DNA of 7,467 bases, taken from positions 1 to 7,467 of the forward strand of contig CAMNHD010000068.1 of assembly GCA_946538875.1 (NCBI GenBank), read 5' to 3'. The DNA is from an uncultured Treponema sp. Lineage in GTDB: Bacteria; Spirochaetota; Spirochaetia; Treponematales; Treponemataceae. Positions within the stretch are counted from its first letter, which is position 1, and every line of letters starts with the position of its first letter. The translations under genes were made by a program, and so were the position numbers. This document shows, one piece after another, positions 1-5,922 of this stretch. The notes beneath the pieces are model-generated. The model worked only from the letters and a program-made list of their open reading frames with translations. It made no database searches and was not told the origin of the DNA.

Positions 1-240
1 ATAAGCTTGTATGTGCCACAATTTGCCTTTTTATTTATAGAGGCGTAAAGATAATTCAAGTCAAACATAACTAGCAGAAGTCCAGAAGGCTGGCCGTCTG
101 GCAGATAATCCAAAAAGACAGAGTCTTGTTGGCGGAGGATTAGAAAGGGCAACGTTGCCCTTCTCAGGTTTCCAAAGGGCAGAGCATTTTGGTGGCTATG
201 AAGTGGAGAAAAAAAGCGGTGAAAGCTTCCTTTTTTTTGC

Positions 241-269
241 TTGAAAAAATTTCTTCTTCTGAGTACACT
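241..269 (+). promoter_or_regulatory. Candidate sigma-70-type promoter for the TM2 gene or a short leader RNA
   Basis: A -35-like TTGAAA (241-246) and a -10-like TACACT (264-269) are separated by exactly 17 bp. Transcription would begin near 276 and meet the terminator-like hairpin at 294-341 before the TM2 start codon. Only about 15 bp lie between that hairpin and the ATG, so no promoter fits downstream of it. The elements are degenerate and could be chance. Confidence 0.4.
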
Positions 270-293
270 GAAGAAAGGGACTTGAAAGAGTTC

Positions 294-341
294 CTTTGGC
301 CGAAACGACGCCTTTGGCTGTTTCGGCCAAAGATTTTTTTT
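294..341 (+). terminator. Strong intrinsic terminator or attenuator directly upstream of the TM2 gene
   Basis: A perfect 13-bp stem (CTTTGGCCGAAAC at 294-306 with GTTTCGGCCAAAG at 320-332) has a 13-nt loop and is followed by eight T at 334-341. The loop carries a second CTTTGGC (312-318) that can pair with the same right arm (326-332), so a long and a short hairpin compete and both end at the T-run. It may end an upstream transcript, attenuate the TM2 gene, or define a roughly 65-nt RNA starting near 276. Confidence 0.8.
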
Positions 342-355
342 AAGGGGTTTACATT

Positions 356-805
356 ATGATTTGCAAGAACTGTGGAAACGAAATTCCTGAGGGCTCAAAG
401 TTTTGTCCGGCCTGCGGAAAAGAGGCGGAAAACACCGCAGGTGAAGGGGCTGTTTCTAAAAAGAGCCGCACTGAGGCTATGCTTTTCGGAATCTTTTTTG
501 GAAGCATCGGCGTGCACAATTTTTATCTTGGGCAGGTTGGCAAAGGAATTGCAAAACTTCTGCTCACAATATTTGGTTCCATCTTCTGCTCTGCTGGCTT
601 TACAAAAGTGATACTCCTGGCTTTTAGGATTCTAAGGAGCGGCTGGTATTATGACACGCCTTATTCCACCCTGCTGGACTGCTTCCTTGCAATGCTCGGC
701 TCCTGTATGATTCTTGGAGCGTCGGTCTGGTCATTGGTAGAATGGATTCTGATTGCATCTGGCAAGGCTAAGGATTCAAAGGGCTTGTCTGTCAGCAGAT
801 GGTAA
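356..805 (+). CDS. Zinc-ribbon and TM2-domain membrane protein
   Basis: This 149-residue protein begins with a rubredoxin-like zinc ribbon (C3-x2-C6 and C17-x2-C20, in MICKNCGNEIP and FCPACGK). A short polar linker follows, then a TM2 domain from about residue 41. The TM2 signature is clear: GIFFGSIGVHNFYLG (45-59), with the family H-x-F-Y-L-G core, and a second half WSLVEWILIASGKAKDSKG ending in the usual D-S-x-G tail. Between the two helices it carries about 35-40 extra residues (roughly 80-118) not found in a minimal TM2 unit. The start is supported by AAGGGG (342-347) eight bases before ATG. The molecular function of bacterial TM2 proteins is not established; the ribbon should be cytosolic. 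The gene's last ten codons recur, diverged, before repeat copy 2 at 3836-3865. Confidence 0.85.
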   Translation: MICKNCGNEIPEGSKFCPACGKEAENTAGEGAVSKKSRTEAMLFGIFFGSIGVHNFYLGQVGKGIAKLLLTIFGSIFCSAGFTKVILLAFRILRSGWYYDTPYSTLLDCFLAMLGSCMILGASVWSLVEWILIASGKAKDSKGLSVSRW

Positions 806-819
806 GAGGCCAAGCATCA

Positions 820-969
820 TAGCCCCGGTTGGAGGTGGCCGCCGGAAGGCGGCGTGCAAAGCACCGGAGCGGGAGCGAAGCACCGGAAAACGGGGAACTT
901 ACCAAGAGACGTCCACACGATTGCAGCCAAAAAGTGCATGGGGAAAAAGCCGCTGGCTCCAAGAAAAAA
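820..969 (+). repeat. Dispersed GC-rich repeat, copy 1 (left end of the cassette)
   Basis: It is identical over 150 bp to 3880-4029 and related to the inverted copy at 5915-6059. It opens with TAGCCCCGGTTGGAG, contains a GC hairpin with a GNRA-type GGAA loop (GCCGCC 838-843, GGCGGC 848-853), and has a later CGGGGAACTT that can face the opening CCCCG. It also holds an internal CACGATTGCAG echoing the opening motif, and ends in GGCTCC followed by an A-tract. Short open frames across it are the same in both copies and look like by-products of the repeat. It begins 14 bp after the TM2 stop codon. Confidence 0.9.
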
Positions 970-1311
970 AATTTCGGAATCCCTGCACTGTACAGTGTAG
1001 ATGCTGAAACAAATGACTGTAGCTAATGTGCAGTCTTGGTGTAGAGTTCTGCATGACAAAAACTGTTAAACATGACAATGCTTGGTGGACAGCCCCGTCT
1101 TTTGCCATGGAACTGTTGTAAGCAAACATGGCATTTTTTTTCATCACTATTTAATACGTTCTTGTTCAAATACCAATGGATTGTAGCTTTTTTTGATTTG
1201 TGCAGAGTGTGCATATCCAGACGTAGAAAAAAAGGACTTTGCGGAAATAGCAAGTAAATTCTAATAGAAGTGCATTATATCACGATGCTTTGTATCGATC
1301 CTAGGTGAGTT
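970..1311. other. Gene-poor AT-rich stretch inside the cassette
   Basis: I see no convincing gene here. It contains a 12-bp palindrome CACTGTACAGTG (986-997) and a terminator-like element in which TGCCATG (1103-1109) can pair with CATGGCA (1127-1133) before eight T (1134-1141). Two short protein-like pieces occur in different frames: a 22-codon frame from ATG 1053 (MTKTVKHDNAWWTAPSFAME...) and a C-terminus-like piece ending at the stop 1262-1264 (YPDVEKKDFAEIASKF). They could be debris of a decayed gene, but this is weak. Confidence 0.4.
1103..1141 (+). terminator. Possible intrinsic terminator
   Basis: A 7-bp stem (TGCCATG/CATGGCA) with a 17-nt loop is followed by eight T. The stem is short and the loop long, so this is only a candidate. 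It would stop transcripts entering from the TM2 gene and repeat copy 1 before they reach the FRG operon. Confidence 0.35.
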
Positions 1312-1396
1312 TGAATTAATGGTATACCATTAATTCATGGTTGACAGCCATGAATTAATTCGATTTTTCATCGCTTCGCTCGAAAAATCGAATTAA
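1312..1396. repeat. Chain of three overlapping inverted repeats upstream of the FRG operon
   Basis: First, 1312-1337 is a perfect 26-bp palindrome centred on GGTATACC. Second, ATTAATTCATGG (1329-1340) pairs with CCATGAATTAAT (1348-1359) around the 7-nt loop TTGACAG. Third, a 15-bp stem joins 1355-1369 to 1382-1396 (AATTCGATTTTTC against GAAAAATCGAATT plus two flanking pairs) with a 12-nt loop. Adjacent hairpins share arm bases, so neighbours cannot form fully at the same time. The word GAATTAA or its complement recurs five times. The block ends 26 bp before the FRG start, suggesting an operator or alternative leader structure. A consensus -35 TTGACA sits exactly in the middle loop but lacks a good -10. 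Confidence 0.85.
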
Positions 1397-1422
1397 AATC
1401 AACTAATTTGCAACAGGACAAT

Positions 1423-2124
1423 ATGGTTACAGTAAACACCAACACATCGCAATCTTTCTGCATGTACTTAAAGAAATACTGTCTCAACAATAATGCAAAC
1501 GAAAAATTTATCTGGTGTTTTCGTGGGCACAAAAGCATAGACTTTGAATACGTCCCGTCAATATTACGTAAACAAAATGAGTATCTTCTCAAACATGAAG
1601 ATATAATCAAAAAAGAGACTATTAGCCGATATCCTGATAAGTTCAATTCCTTTGAAAAAATCACGCCTGAAGATATTGCCCTTATGCAACATTATGGACT
1701 TCCTACAAGATTCCTTGACATTACATTTAATCCATTTGTTGCGCTTTTCTTTGCATCAGAGTCAGTAAACAAATCAGAAAAAATCAGCTTAACAGGTGAA
1801 GTTGCTGTATTGAAAATCCCAAAGGATATCGTTGTTTATTCAAGTGAGTACTCAAGCAACAAAAACAAACTATGTCTTGTAAAAACTGCTCTTGACAATC
1901 CACGGATAAAAAGTCAAAACGGAGCCTTTTTAACATTTGGAGATACCGGCGAAAACAATCAAATCCCAGAAGATTGGTTCGTCCTGAAAATACGGATTCA
2001 GAATTCGAAAAAGAAAGCCCTCAGGGATGAGCTTGCAATAATGAACATCACAGAAAGCACACTTTTCCCAGAACTTGAAAATTTTCAGTCTGAAATAAAA
2101 CGTAAATATGGAAAGGATAAATAA
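1423..2124 (+). CDS. FRG-domain protein
   Basis: This 233-residue, probably cytosolic protein has the hallmarks of the FRG domain. They are the namesake F-R-G (IWCFRGH, F33-R34-G35), the central MQHYGLPTRFLDIT followed by NPFVALFFA (about 88-111), a PRIKSQNGAFLTFG segment, and the C-terminal I..ITESTLFPELENF tail. FRG proteins are widespread in phages, prophages and accessory islands; their activity is not established. I chose ATG 1423 because AGGA (1415-1418) lies four bases upstream. A TTG at 1408 would add five residues but has no ribosome binding site. The next gene starts two bases after its stop. The gene is much richer in A+T than thrS, which fits acquisition from elsewhere. Being an FRG protein is nearly certain; a defence or toxin role is inference. 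Confidence 0.85.
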   Translation: MVTVNTNTSQSFCMYLKKYCLNNNANEKFIWCFRGHKSIDFEYVPSILRKQNEYLLKHEDIIKKETISRYPDKFNSFEKITPEDIALMQHYGLPTRFLDITFNPFVALFFASESVNKSEKISLTGEVAVLKIPKDIVVYSSEYSSNKNKLCLVKTALDNPRIKSQNGAFLTFGDTGENNQIPEDWFVLKIRIQNSKKKALRDELAIMNITESTLFPELENFQSEIKRKYGKDK

Positions 2125-2126
2125 AA

Positions 2127-3710
2127 ATGTCTACACTTACATGTAAATGGTGTGGTAGGGAATTTGAAAAAGGTCATGGATTTGGCTTTGTGGAATGGTA
2201 TTGTTCCCAAAAATGTTTCGAAGAAGCTAAACAAAACGAAGAGAACAAGAAGCTTCGCGAACAAGAAGAAGCCATAAGACACCAAGAAATGCTTGATGCA
2301 CAGGCTCGCTCTCTTGGATACAGAAACCATGCCCATTATGTAGCTGCCCAAAAGCAGGCAGTAATAGATGAAGTAGATGAAGTTGCAAATGATATAGTTG
2401 CACGTGGAAATGCAATTTCAAACGAATATGATGAAATCACGAAACATAAAGGACACATGACAATAAAAGATCTTGCACTAACTTTTAAAAGTGTTTCAGG
2501 TAACTTTCCAGGAAAAGACTTTTGTGATAGGGATTATAATTTTGTCGGCATAGGTTCAGATGCACAAGTATATTGCGTTGAAGGCATTTCATCAGAAAAA
2601 GCTAAGAAATTGCTTGCATCTTTTAAAAATTTGGCAAGTCGATACTCCACTACACATGAAATTGAAAGGAAAAACAAATATGTAAAAGTTAGTCAGAAAG
2701 TGACTGCAACATCCTCAATTTCAATCACTTCGCGTGATGTAGCAACTTATCTTCTTTCAAAAAAAGATGGTATCGAAGATACTATTGCGCCATTATTAAA
2801 AAGAGCAGAAAAAACAAATATCAGAAATGAAGCAAAAAATTTTTTCATAATGTCATGTGTTAGCATAATTTGTTTCTTGATTAGTACCATAGTTTATAAA
2901 CCCATAAATAATGGTGGAGCAAGTTTCTGGGGATTTCTTTTTTCATTCGCCGCATTCGCAACTACAGTTTTATCCGGCGGTTACCGGAAAAATAACATTT
3001 TTTCCTTGGTAGGAACAGTGCTTTTACCCATAGTGCTTACAATTATTTATTTATTTGTTCCAGGAGAGATAAATACGCCTTCTGGATATATTGAAAGCAA
3101 AACGCTTCTACTCCAAGGGCCATTATTCATTGGAACGATTTTTTCTGGAGAAAATCCCCCATTCACGCTTTTCGTAGACGAACTGACAATATTCGCTTCC
3201 CTGCTTGCTATAATTCCTGCTGCAAAGAATTATAAAACAAAATTATGGGATTTAAATACAAATCTAAAGGAAGATGATTTAAATTACCTTTCTTTAGATA
3301 ATTTAACAGGTAAATACAGTACAATCACGTTAATGATTCCCATTTTGCTACTCTCAGTTGCTCTTGTCTTTACATTAGGTTGGGAATATATCGATACAGA
3401 TAGCTACGAAGGATTAAATATAGGAAATTTCTTTTGGGCAACAATATTTATCATTCCTTCATACCTTGCTCTTTTTTATACACCATCCAAAAGCATACGT
3501 TTTCGTCCATCATTTTTTATAATAGAAGCTGTACTTATATTCACCTTTGCCTTATGGGCTATCCTCTTTTTTGCGCAATCAACTGGTGGATTCACATTTC
3601 TTGGCATCCTATGCATAATTTTTGCTGTTGGTATGACTATAAAAACCGTTATTGAAATCAAGAAACGTATATTTCCTTCAAAAAAGAGCGTTAATTTAAG
3701 CAAACGCTAA
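2127..3710 (+). CDS. Zinc-finger, coiled-coil, multi-pass membrane protein of unknown function
   Basis: This 527-residue protein is not one I can name. Residues 6-30 form a C-x2-C...C-x3-C finger (CKWCGREF, then YCSQKCFEEA, with C6, C9, C26, C30). A charged, probably helical segment follows (31-60). Residues 61-235 are soluble, with a compact alpha/beta-looking part (FVGIGSDAQVYCVEGISSEK at 139-158). From about 239 on there are seven or eight predicted membrane helices (roughly 239-258, 265-284, 291-311, 343-365, 398-418, 434-452, 461-483, 486-508), then a basic tail IKKRIFPSKK. Thus the N-terminal half should be a cytosolic sensor or effector domain on a membrane anchor. AAAGGA (2112-2117) lies inside the FRG gene's end and the ATG is two bases after its stop, so the pair is translationally coupled. 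Base composition is very AT-rich. Confidence 0.8.
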   Translation: MSTLTCKWCGREFEKGHGFGFVEWYCSQKCFEEAKQNEENKKLREQEEAIRHQEMLDAQARSLGYRNHAHYVAAQKQAVIDEVDEVANDIVARGNAISNEYDEITKHKGHMTIKDLALTFKSVSGNFPGKDFCDRDYNFVGIGSDAQVYCVEGISSEKAKKLLASFKNLASRYSTTHEIERKNKYVKVSQKVTATSSISITSRDVATYLLSKKDGIEDTIAPLLKRAEKTNIRNEAKNFFIMSCVSIICFLISTIVYKPINNGGASFWGFLFSFAAFATTVLSGGYRKNNIFSLVGTVLLPIVLTIIYLFVPGEINTPSGYIESKTLLLQGPLFIGTIFSGENPPFTLFVDELTIFASLLAIIPAAKNYKTKLWDLNTNLKEDDLNYLSLDNLTGKYSTITLMIPILLLSVALVFTLGWEYIDTDSYEGLNIGNFFWATIFIIPSYLALFYTPSKSIRFRPSFFIIEAVLIFTFALWAILFFAQSTGGFTFLGILCIIFAVGMTIKTVIEIKKRIFPSKKSVNLSKR

Positions 3711-3735
3711 TACAAAACAATTTTTTACACAATCA

Positions 3736-3778
3736 GGATATCAGTCGTGAAAAATTTTCTTTTTCACGATTGATATTC
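3736..3778 (+). terminator. Long hairpin closing the FRG operon
   Basis: A 19-bp stem with two G-T wobbles pairs 3736-3754 with 3760-3778 around the 5-nt loop TTTTC. It starts 25 bp after the membrane-protein stop. The inner stem is A5/T5, so U-rich RNA lies in the hairpin itself, and the following bases (CCAACATTACATTTTT) are not a classic immediate T-run. It is likely a terminator or an RNA 3'-end stabiliser, but could also be an end structure of the cassette. Confidence 0.55.
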
Positions 3779-3835
3779 CAACATTACATTTTTCTTCCCT
3801 ACTACCCACACAAAAAAAAATTTCTTCAATATATA

Positions 3836-3865
3836 TCAAAGGGACTGCCTGTTACCAGATGGTAA
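3836..3865 (+). pseudogene. Ten-codon 3' remnant of a second TM2-domain gene
   Basis: In the frame corresponding to the intact TM2 gene this reads SKGLPVTRW-stop, against SKGLSVSRW-stop at 776-805, at the same distance before the 150-bp repeat. Five of 30 bases differ; three changes are silent and two conservative (S/P, S/T). Homology stops abruptly upstream of 3836. This looks like the tail of a paralogous TM2 gene whose body was lost or replaced. It is short, but the coding-type substitutions and preserved position argue against chance. Confidence 0.6.
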
Positions 3866-3879
3866 GAGACAAATCCTCC

Positions 3880-4029
3880 TAGCCCCGGTTGGAGGTGGCC
3901 GCCGGAAGGCGGCGTGCAAAGCACCGGAGCGGGAGCGAAGCACCGGAAAACGGGGAACTTACCAAGAGACGTCCACACGATTGCAGCCAAAAAGTGCATG
4001 GGGAAAAAGCCGCTGGCTCCAAGAAAAAA
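3880..4029 (+). repeat. Dispersed GC-rich repeat, copy 2 (right end of the cassette)
   Basis: It is identical over all 150 bp to 820-969, although the adjoining TM2-tail sequence has diverged. That pattern indicates recent duplication or gene conversion of the repeat. It begins 14 bp after the TM2-remnant stop and ends eight bases before the proposed thrS -35 element. Confidence 0.9.
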
Positions 4030-4036
4030 CACCCTA

Positions 4037-4065
4037 TTGAAACGTTGTAAAAAAAGGTTTATTCT
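4037..4065 (+). promoter_or_regulatory. Candidate thrS promoter
   Basis: TTGAAA (4037-4042) and TATTCT (4060-4065) are separated by 17 bp and lie between repeat copy 2 and the thrS ribosome binding site. Alternative -10-like words occur in the same AT-rich run (TTTAAT 4067-4072). The predicted leader is only about 27 nt, too short for a T-box. Confidence 0.5.
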
Positions 4066-4098
4066 ATTTAATATTTTTGATTTTCCAAGGATGTACAC

Positions 4099-5856
4099 AT
4101 GGCTGTTGATGAACACTTACAGACTGTGCGCCACAGTTGCGCTCATGTTATGGCAGAAGCTGTACTCAAGCTTTTCCCGGGTACCAAAATTGCTATTGGT
4201 CCTGCCATTGACAATGGTTTTTACTATGATTTTGAATTTCCGGCTGACCACAAACTGACTGAAGCGGACTTTCCGGAAGTTGAAAAGGAGATGCGCCGTA
4301 TTCTTGCCGGCAACCACGAATTTGTCCGCAAGGAAGTTTCCAAGGAAGAAGCCCGCACTATCTTTGCCGACCAGCCTTACAAGATTGAGCTTATCAATGA
4401 CCTGCCTGATGATGCGGTTGTCACTACATACACTCAGGATACTTTCACAGACCTTTGCCGCGGTCCTCATGTCGCAAACACTAAGGAAATCAATGCACAG
4501 TCTTTCAAACTGATGAAGACTGCCGGTGCTTACTGGCGCGGGGACTCAAGCCGCACTATGCTGAGCCGTGTCTATGCTGTCTGCTTTGCAAAGCCCAACG
4601 ACCTCAAGGACTACCTCAAGATGCTTGAGGAAGCCGACAAGCGCGACCACCGTAAGATTGGTGTCCAGATGGATCTCTTCCACCTTGACCCGGAAGACCC
4701 GGGACAGATTTTCTGGCACCCCAACGGATGGAGCATGTATGTGACTCTCCAGGATTATATGCGTAAAAAGGTGACCCGCGACGGCTATGTAGAAGTGAAC
4801 ACTCCTGCTGTCATGCCCCGCACTCTTTGGGAACGCTCAGGCCACTGGGGACACTACCAGCAGAACATGTTCGTGACAGAAAGCGAAAAGCGTGTGTTCG
4901 CAATCAAGCCGATGAACTGTCCCGGCGCACTGGAAATCTTCAAGAGCAAGATACGCTCCTACAAGGACCTGCCTCTGCGCATGGCTGAATTCGGCCACTG
5001 TGTGCGCAACGAGCCAAGCGGAACTCTGCACGGAATCATGCGTGTACGCGGTTTTGTTCAGGACGATGCCCACATTCTTTGTACCGAGGAGCAGATTGAG
5101 GCGGAAGTCACAAAGTTCTGCCATCTGCTCAAGGATGTGTACAAGGACTTTGGCTTTGACAAGAATCTTCTGGTAAAGCTTTCCACTATGCCTGAAGACC
5201 ATGTGGGTGACCTTGCCACCTGGCAGCATGCAGAAACTGCTTTGGGCAACGCTTGTAAGAGCGCCGGTCTGGAGTACGAGATTCAGCCTGGCGAAGGTGC
5301 CTTCTACGGACCTAAGCTTGAGTTCACCCTCATAGATGCCCTTGGACGCCAGTGGCAGTGCGGTACTATCCAGCTTGACTACCAGCTTCCGTCTGCTGAA
5401 CGCCTGAATGCTGAATACATCGGTGCGGACAACCAGAAGCACCACCCTGTCATGCTGCACCGTGCGGTTCTTGGCTCACTGGAACGCTTTATGGGTATTC
5501 TTATTGAAAACTATGCCGGAGCATTCCCTGCATGGCTGCACTTTGAGCAGGCTGCGGTTGTGCCGGTTGGAGAAGAATTCAATGACTATGCGCTTAAAGT
5601 GGCGGACTTCCTTGGTGCCGCAGGCATAAGGGCAAAGGCTTACACTGACAGCGACAACATGAAGGCAAAGATAAAGATGATTTCTTCCGAGCACAAGACT
5701 CCTTACATTCTTGTTGTGGGTGCAAAGGAACGCGACGAAGAGTCTGTCACCTGCCGTTTCCGCTTTAGCTCACAGATTCCGCAGAGGACGTTCAAGCTGA
5801 ACGAATTCAGGGATTATGTCCTGGACAAGGTTGAGACTCACTTCAACGGTATCTAA
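4099..5856 (+). CDS. thrS: Threonyl-tRNA synthetase (short form lacking the TGS domain)
   Basis: This class II synthetase activates threonine with ATP and charges tRNA-Thr in the cytosol. At 585 residues it starts directly in the editing domain; the 60-odd-residue TGS domain of the E. coli enzyme is absent. Editing residues are intact: H12-x3-H16 (RHSCAH) and C120 with H124 (CRGPHV). SAD-type sequence [15 protein letters not shown] follows. The catalytic core has the zinc ligands C274 (MNCPG), H325 (DDAHI) and H454 (LHRAV), motif 2 with R303 (RNEPSG), and motif 3 [11 protein letters not shown]. The anticodon-binding domain occupies about 485-585. AAGGA (4087-4091) seven bases upstream supports the ATG, and an in-frame TGA at 4078-4080 excludes a longer start. 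G+C is far higher than in the adjoining cassette genes. Confidence 0.97.
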   Translation: MAVDEHLQTVRHSCAHVMAEAVLKLFPGTKIAIGPAIDNGFYYDFEFPADHKLTEADFPEVEKEMRRILAGNHEFVRKEVSKEEARTIFADQPYKIELINDLPDDAVVTTYTQDTFTDLCRGPHVANTKEINAQSFKLMKTAGAYWRGDSSRTMLSRVYAVCFAKPNDLKDYLKMLEEADKRDHRKIGVQMDLFHLDPEDPGQIFWHPNGWSMYVTLQDYMRKKVTRDGYVEVNTPAVMPRTLWERSGHWGHYQQNMFVTESEKRVFAIKPMNCPGALEIFKSKIRSYKDLPLRMAEFGHCVRNEPSGTLHGIMRVRGFVQDDAHILCTEEQIEAEVTKFCHLLKDVYKDFGFDKNLLVKLSTMPEDHVGDLATWQHAETALGNACKSAGLEYEIQPGEGAFYGPKLEFTLIDALGRQWQCGTIQLDYQLPSAERLNAEYIGADNQKHHPVMLHRAVLGSLERFMGILIENYAGAFPAWLHFEQAAVVPVGEEFNDYALKVADFLGAAGIRAKAYTDSDNMKAKIKMISSEHKTPYILVVGAKERDEESVTCRFRFSSQIPQRTFKLNEFRDYVLDKVETHFNGI

Positions 5857-5885
5857 AAGGTAACACTTATTTTTTTCAAAGCAAG

Positions 5886-5922
5886 TCCGCCGGAAACATA
5901 AATTTTTCGGCGGATTTTTTTT
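5886..5922 (+). terminator. Intrinsic terminator of thrS
   Basis: TCCGCCG (5886-5892) pairs with CGGCGGA (5908-5914). The stem can be extended inward by a G-T and three A-T pairs to leave a 7-nt loop, and eight T follow (5915-5922). It starts 30 bp after the thrS stop. Its T-run is also the A-rich end of repeat copy 3 on the other strand. Confidence 0.92.

Larger units (their letters stand above)
1..353 (-). other. Possible 5' part of a minus-strand gene running off the left edge (unproven open frame)
   Basis: Read on the minus strand, the frame is open from just after a stop at 356-354 to the window edge, about 117 codons, with no stop. The only ATG is at 68-66 (MFDLNYLYASINKK...), with a poor ribosome binding site. 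In-frame TTG codons lie further upstream. The part from about 230 to 1 has protein-like composition (for example FLDYLPDGQPSGLLLVMFDL), while the part nearest 353 crosses a terminator hairpin and is probably not coding. I do not recognise the product. On the + strand this stretch has no convincing gene. It contains a perfect 18-bp palindrome at 145-162 (AAGGGCAAC/GTTGCCCTT). Chance openness is a real alternative. Confidence 0.25.
820..4029. mobile_element. Candidate accessory cassette bounded by 150-bp perfect direct repeats
   Basis: Two identical 150-bp segments (820-969 and 3880-4029), same orientation and exactly 3060 bp apart, enclose an AT-rich block with an FRG-domain gene and a membrane-protein gene. 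Neither flanking gene is broken: the TM2 gene ends 14 bp before the left copy, and thrS has its own promoter after the right copy. No integrase, transposase, terminal inverted repeats or tRNA end is present, so movement would depend on homologous recombination between the repeats or on a factor elsewhere. The cassette interpretation is inference; the repeats and composition shift are seen directly. Confidence 0.5.

Noticed and set aside
820..969. Repeats as integron attC sites, given that some treponemes carry chromosomal integrons
   Set aside because: I cannot find paired RYYYAAC / GTTRRRY boxes at the ends, the units are far longer and more conserved than attC sites, and no integrase is present.
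1341..1369. Promoter using TTGACA at 1341-1346
   Set aside because: At 16-18 bp downstream there is only a T-run, no acceptable -10 hexamer; the TTGACA is the loop of a hairpin.
1312..1396. CRISPR-like repeat block
   Set aside because: The repeats are inverted and overlapping, with no regular spacers and no cas genes.
1408..1422. TTG start at 1408 for the FRG gene
   Set aside because: No ribosome binding site precedes it, while ATG 1423 has AGGA at 1415-1418.
820..4029. Classical insertion sequence or composite transposon
   Set aside because: No transposase gene, no terminal inverted repeats in the 150-bp units, and no target-site duplication that I can see.
4030..4098. T-box or threonine-responsive leader before thrS
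   Set aside because: Only about 70 bases lie between the repeat and the ATG, with no T-box core and no terminator/antiterminator pair.
3826..4116. Minus-strand ORF across repeat copy 2 and its counterpart at 817-1059
   Set aside because: The shared peptide is only the translation of the identical repeat; it diverges at the repeat edges and has no ribosome binding site.
3914..4258. Plus-strand 114-codon ORF entering thrS
   Set aside because: It starts in the repeat and overlaps the strongly supported thrS start in another frame.
4837..5460. Long minus-strand ORF of 207 codons inside thrS
   Set aside because: It is antisense to the conserved catalytic core of ThrRS and is explained by thrS codon composition.
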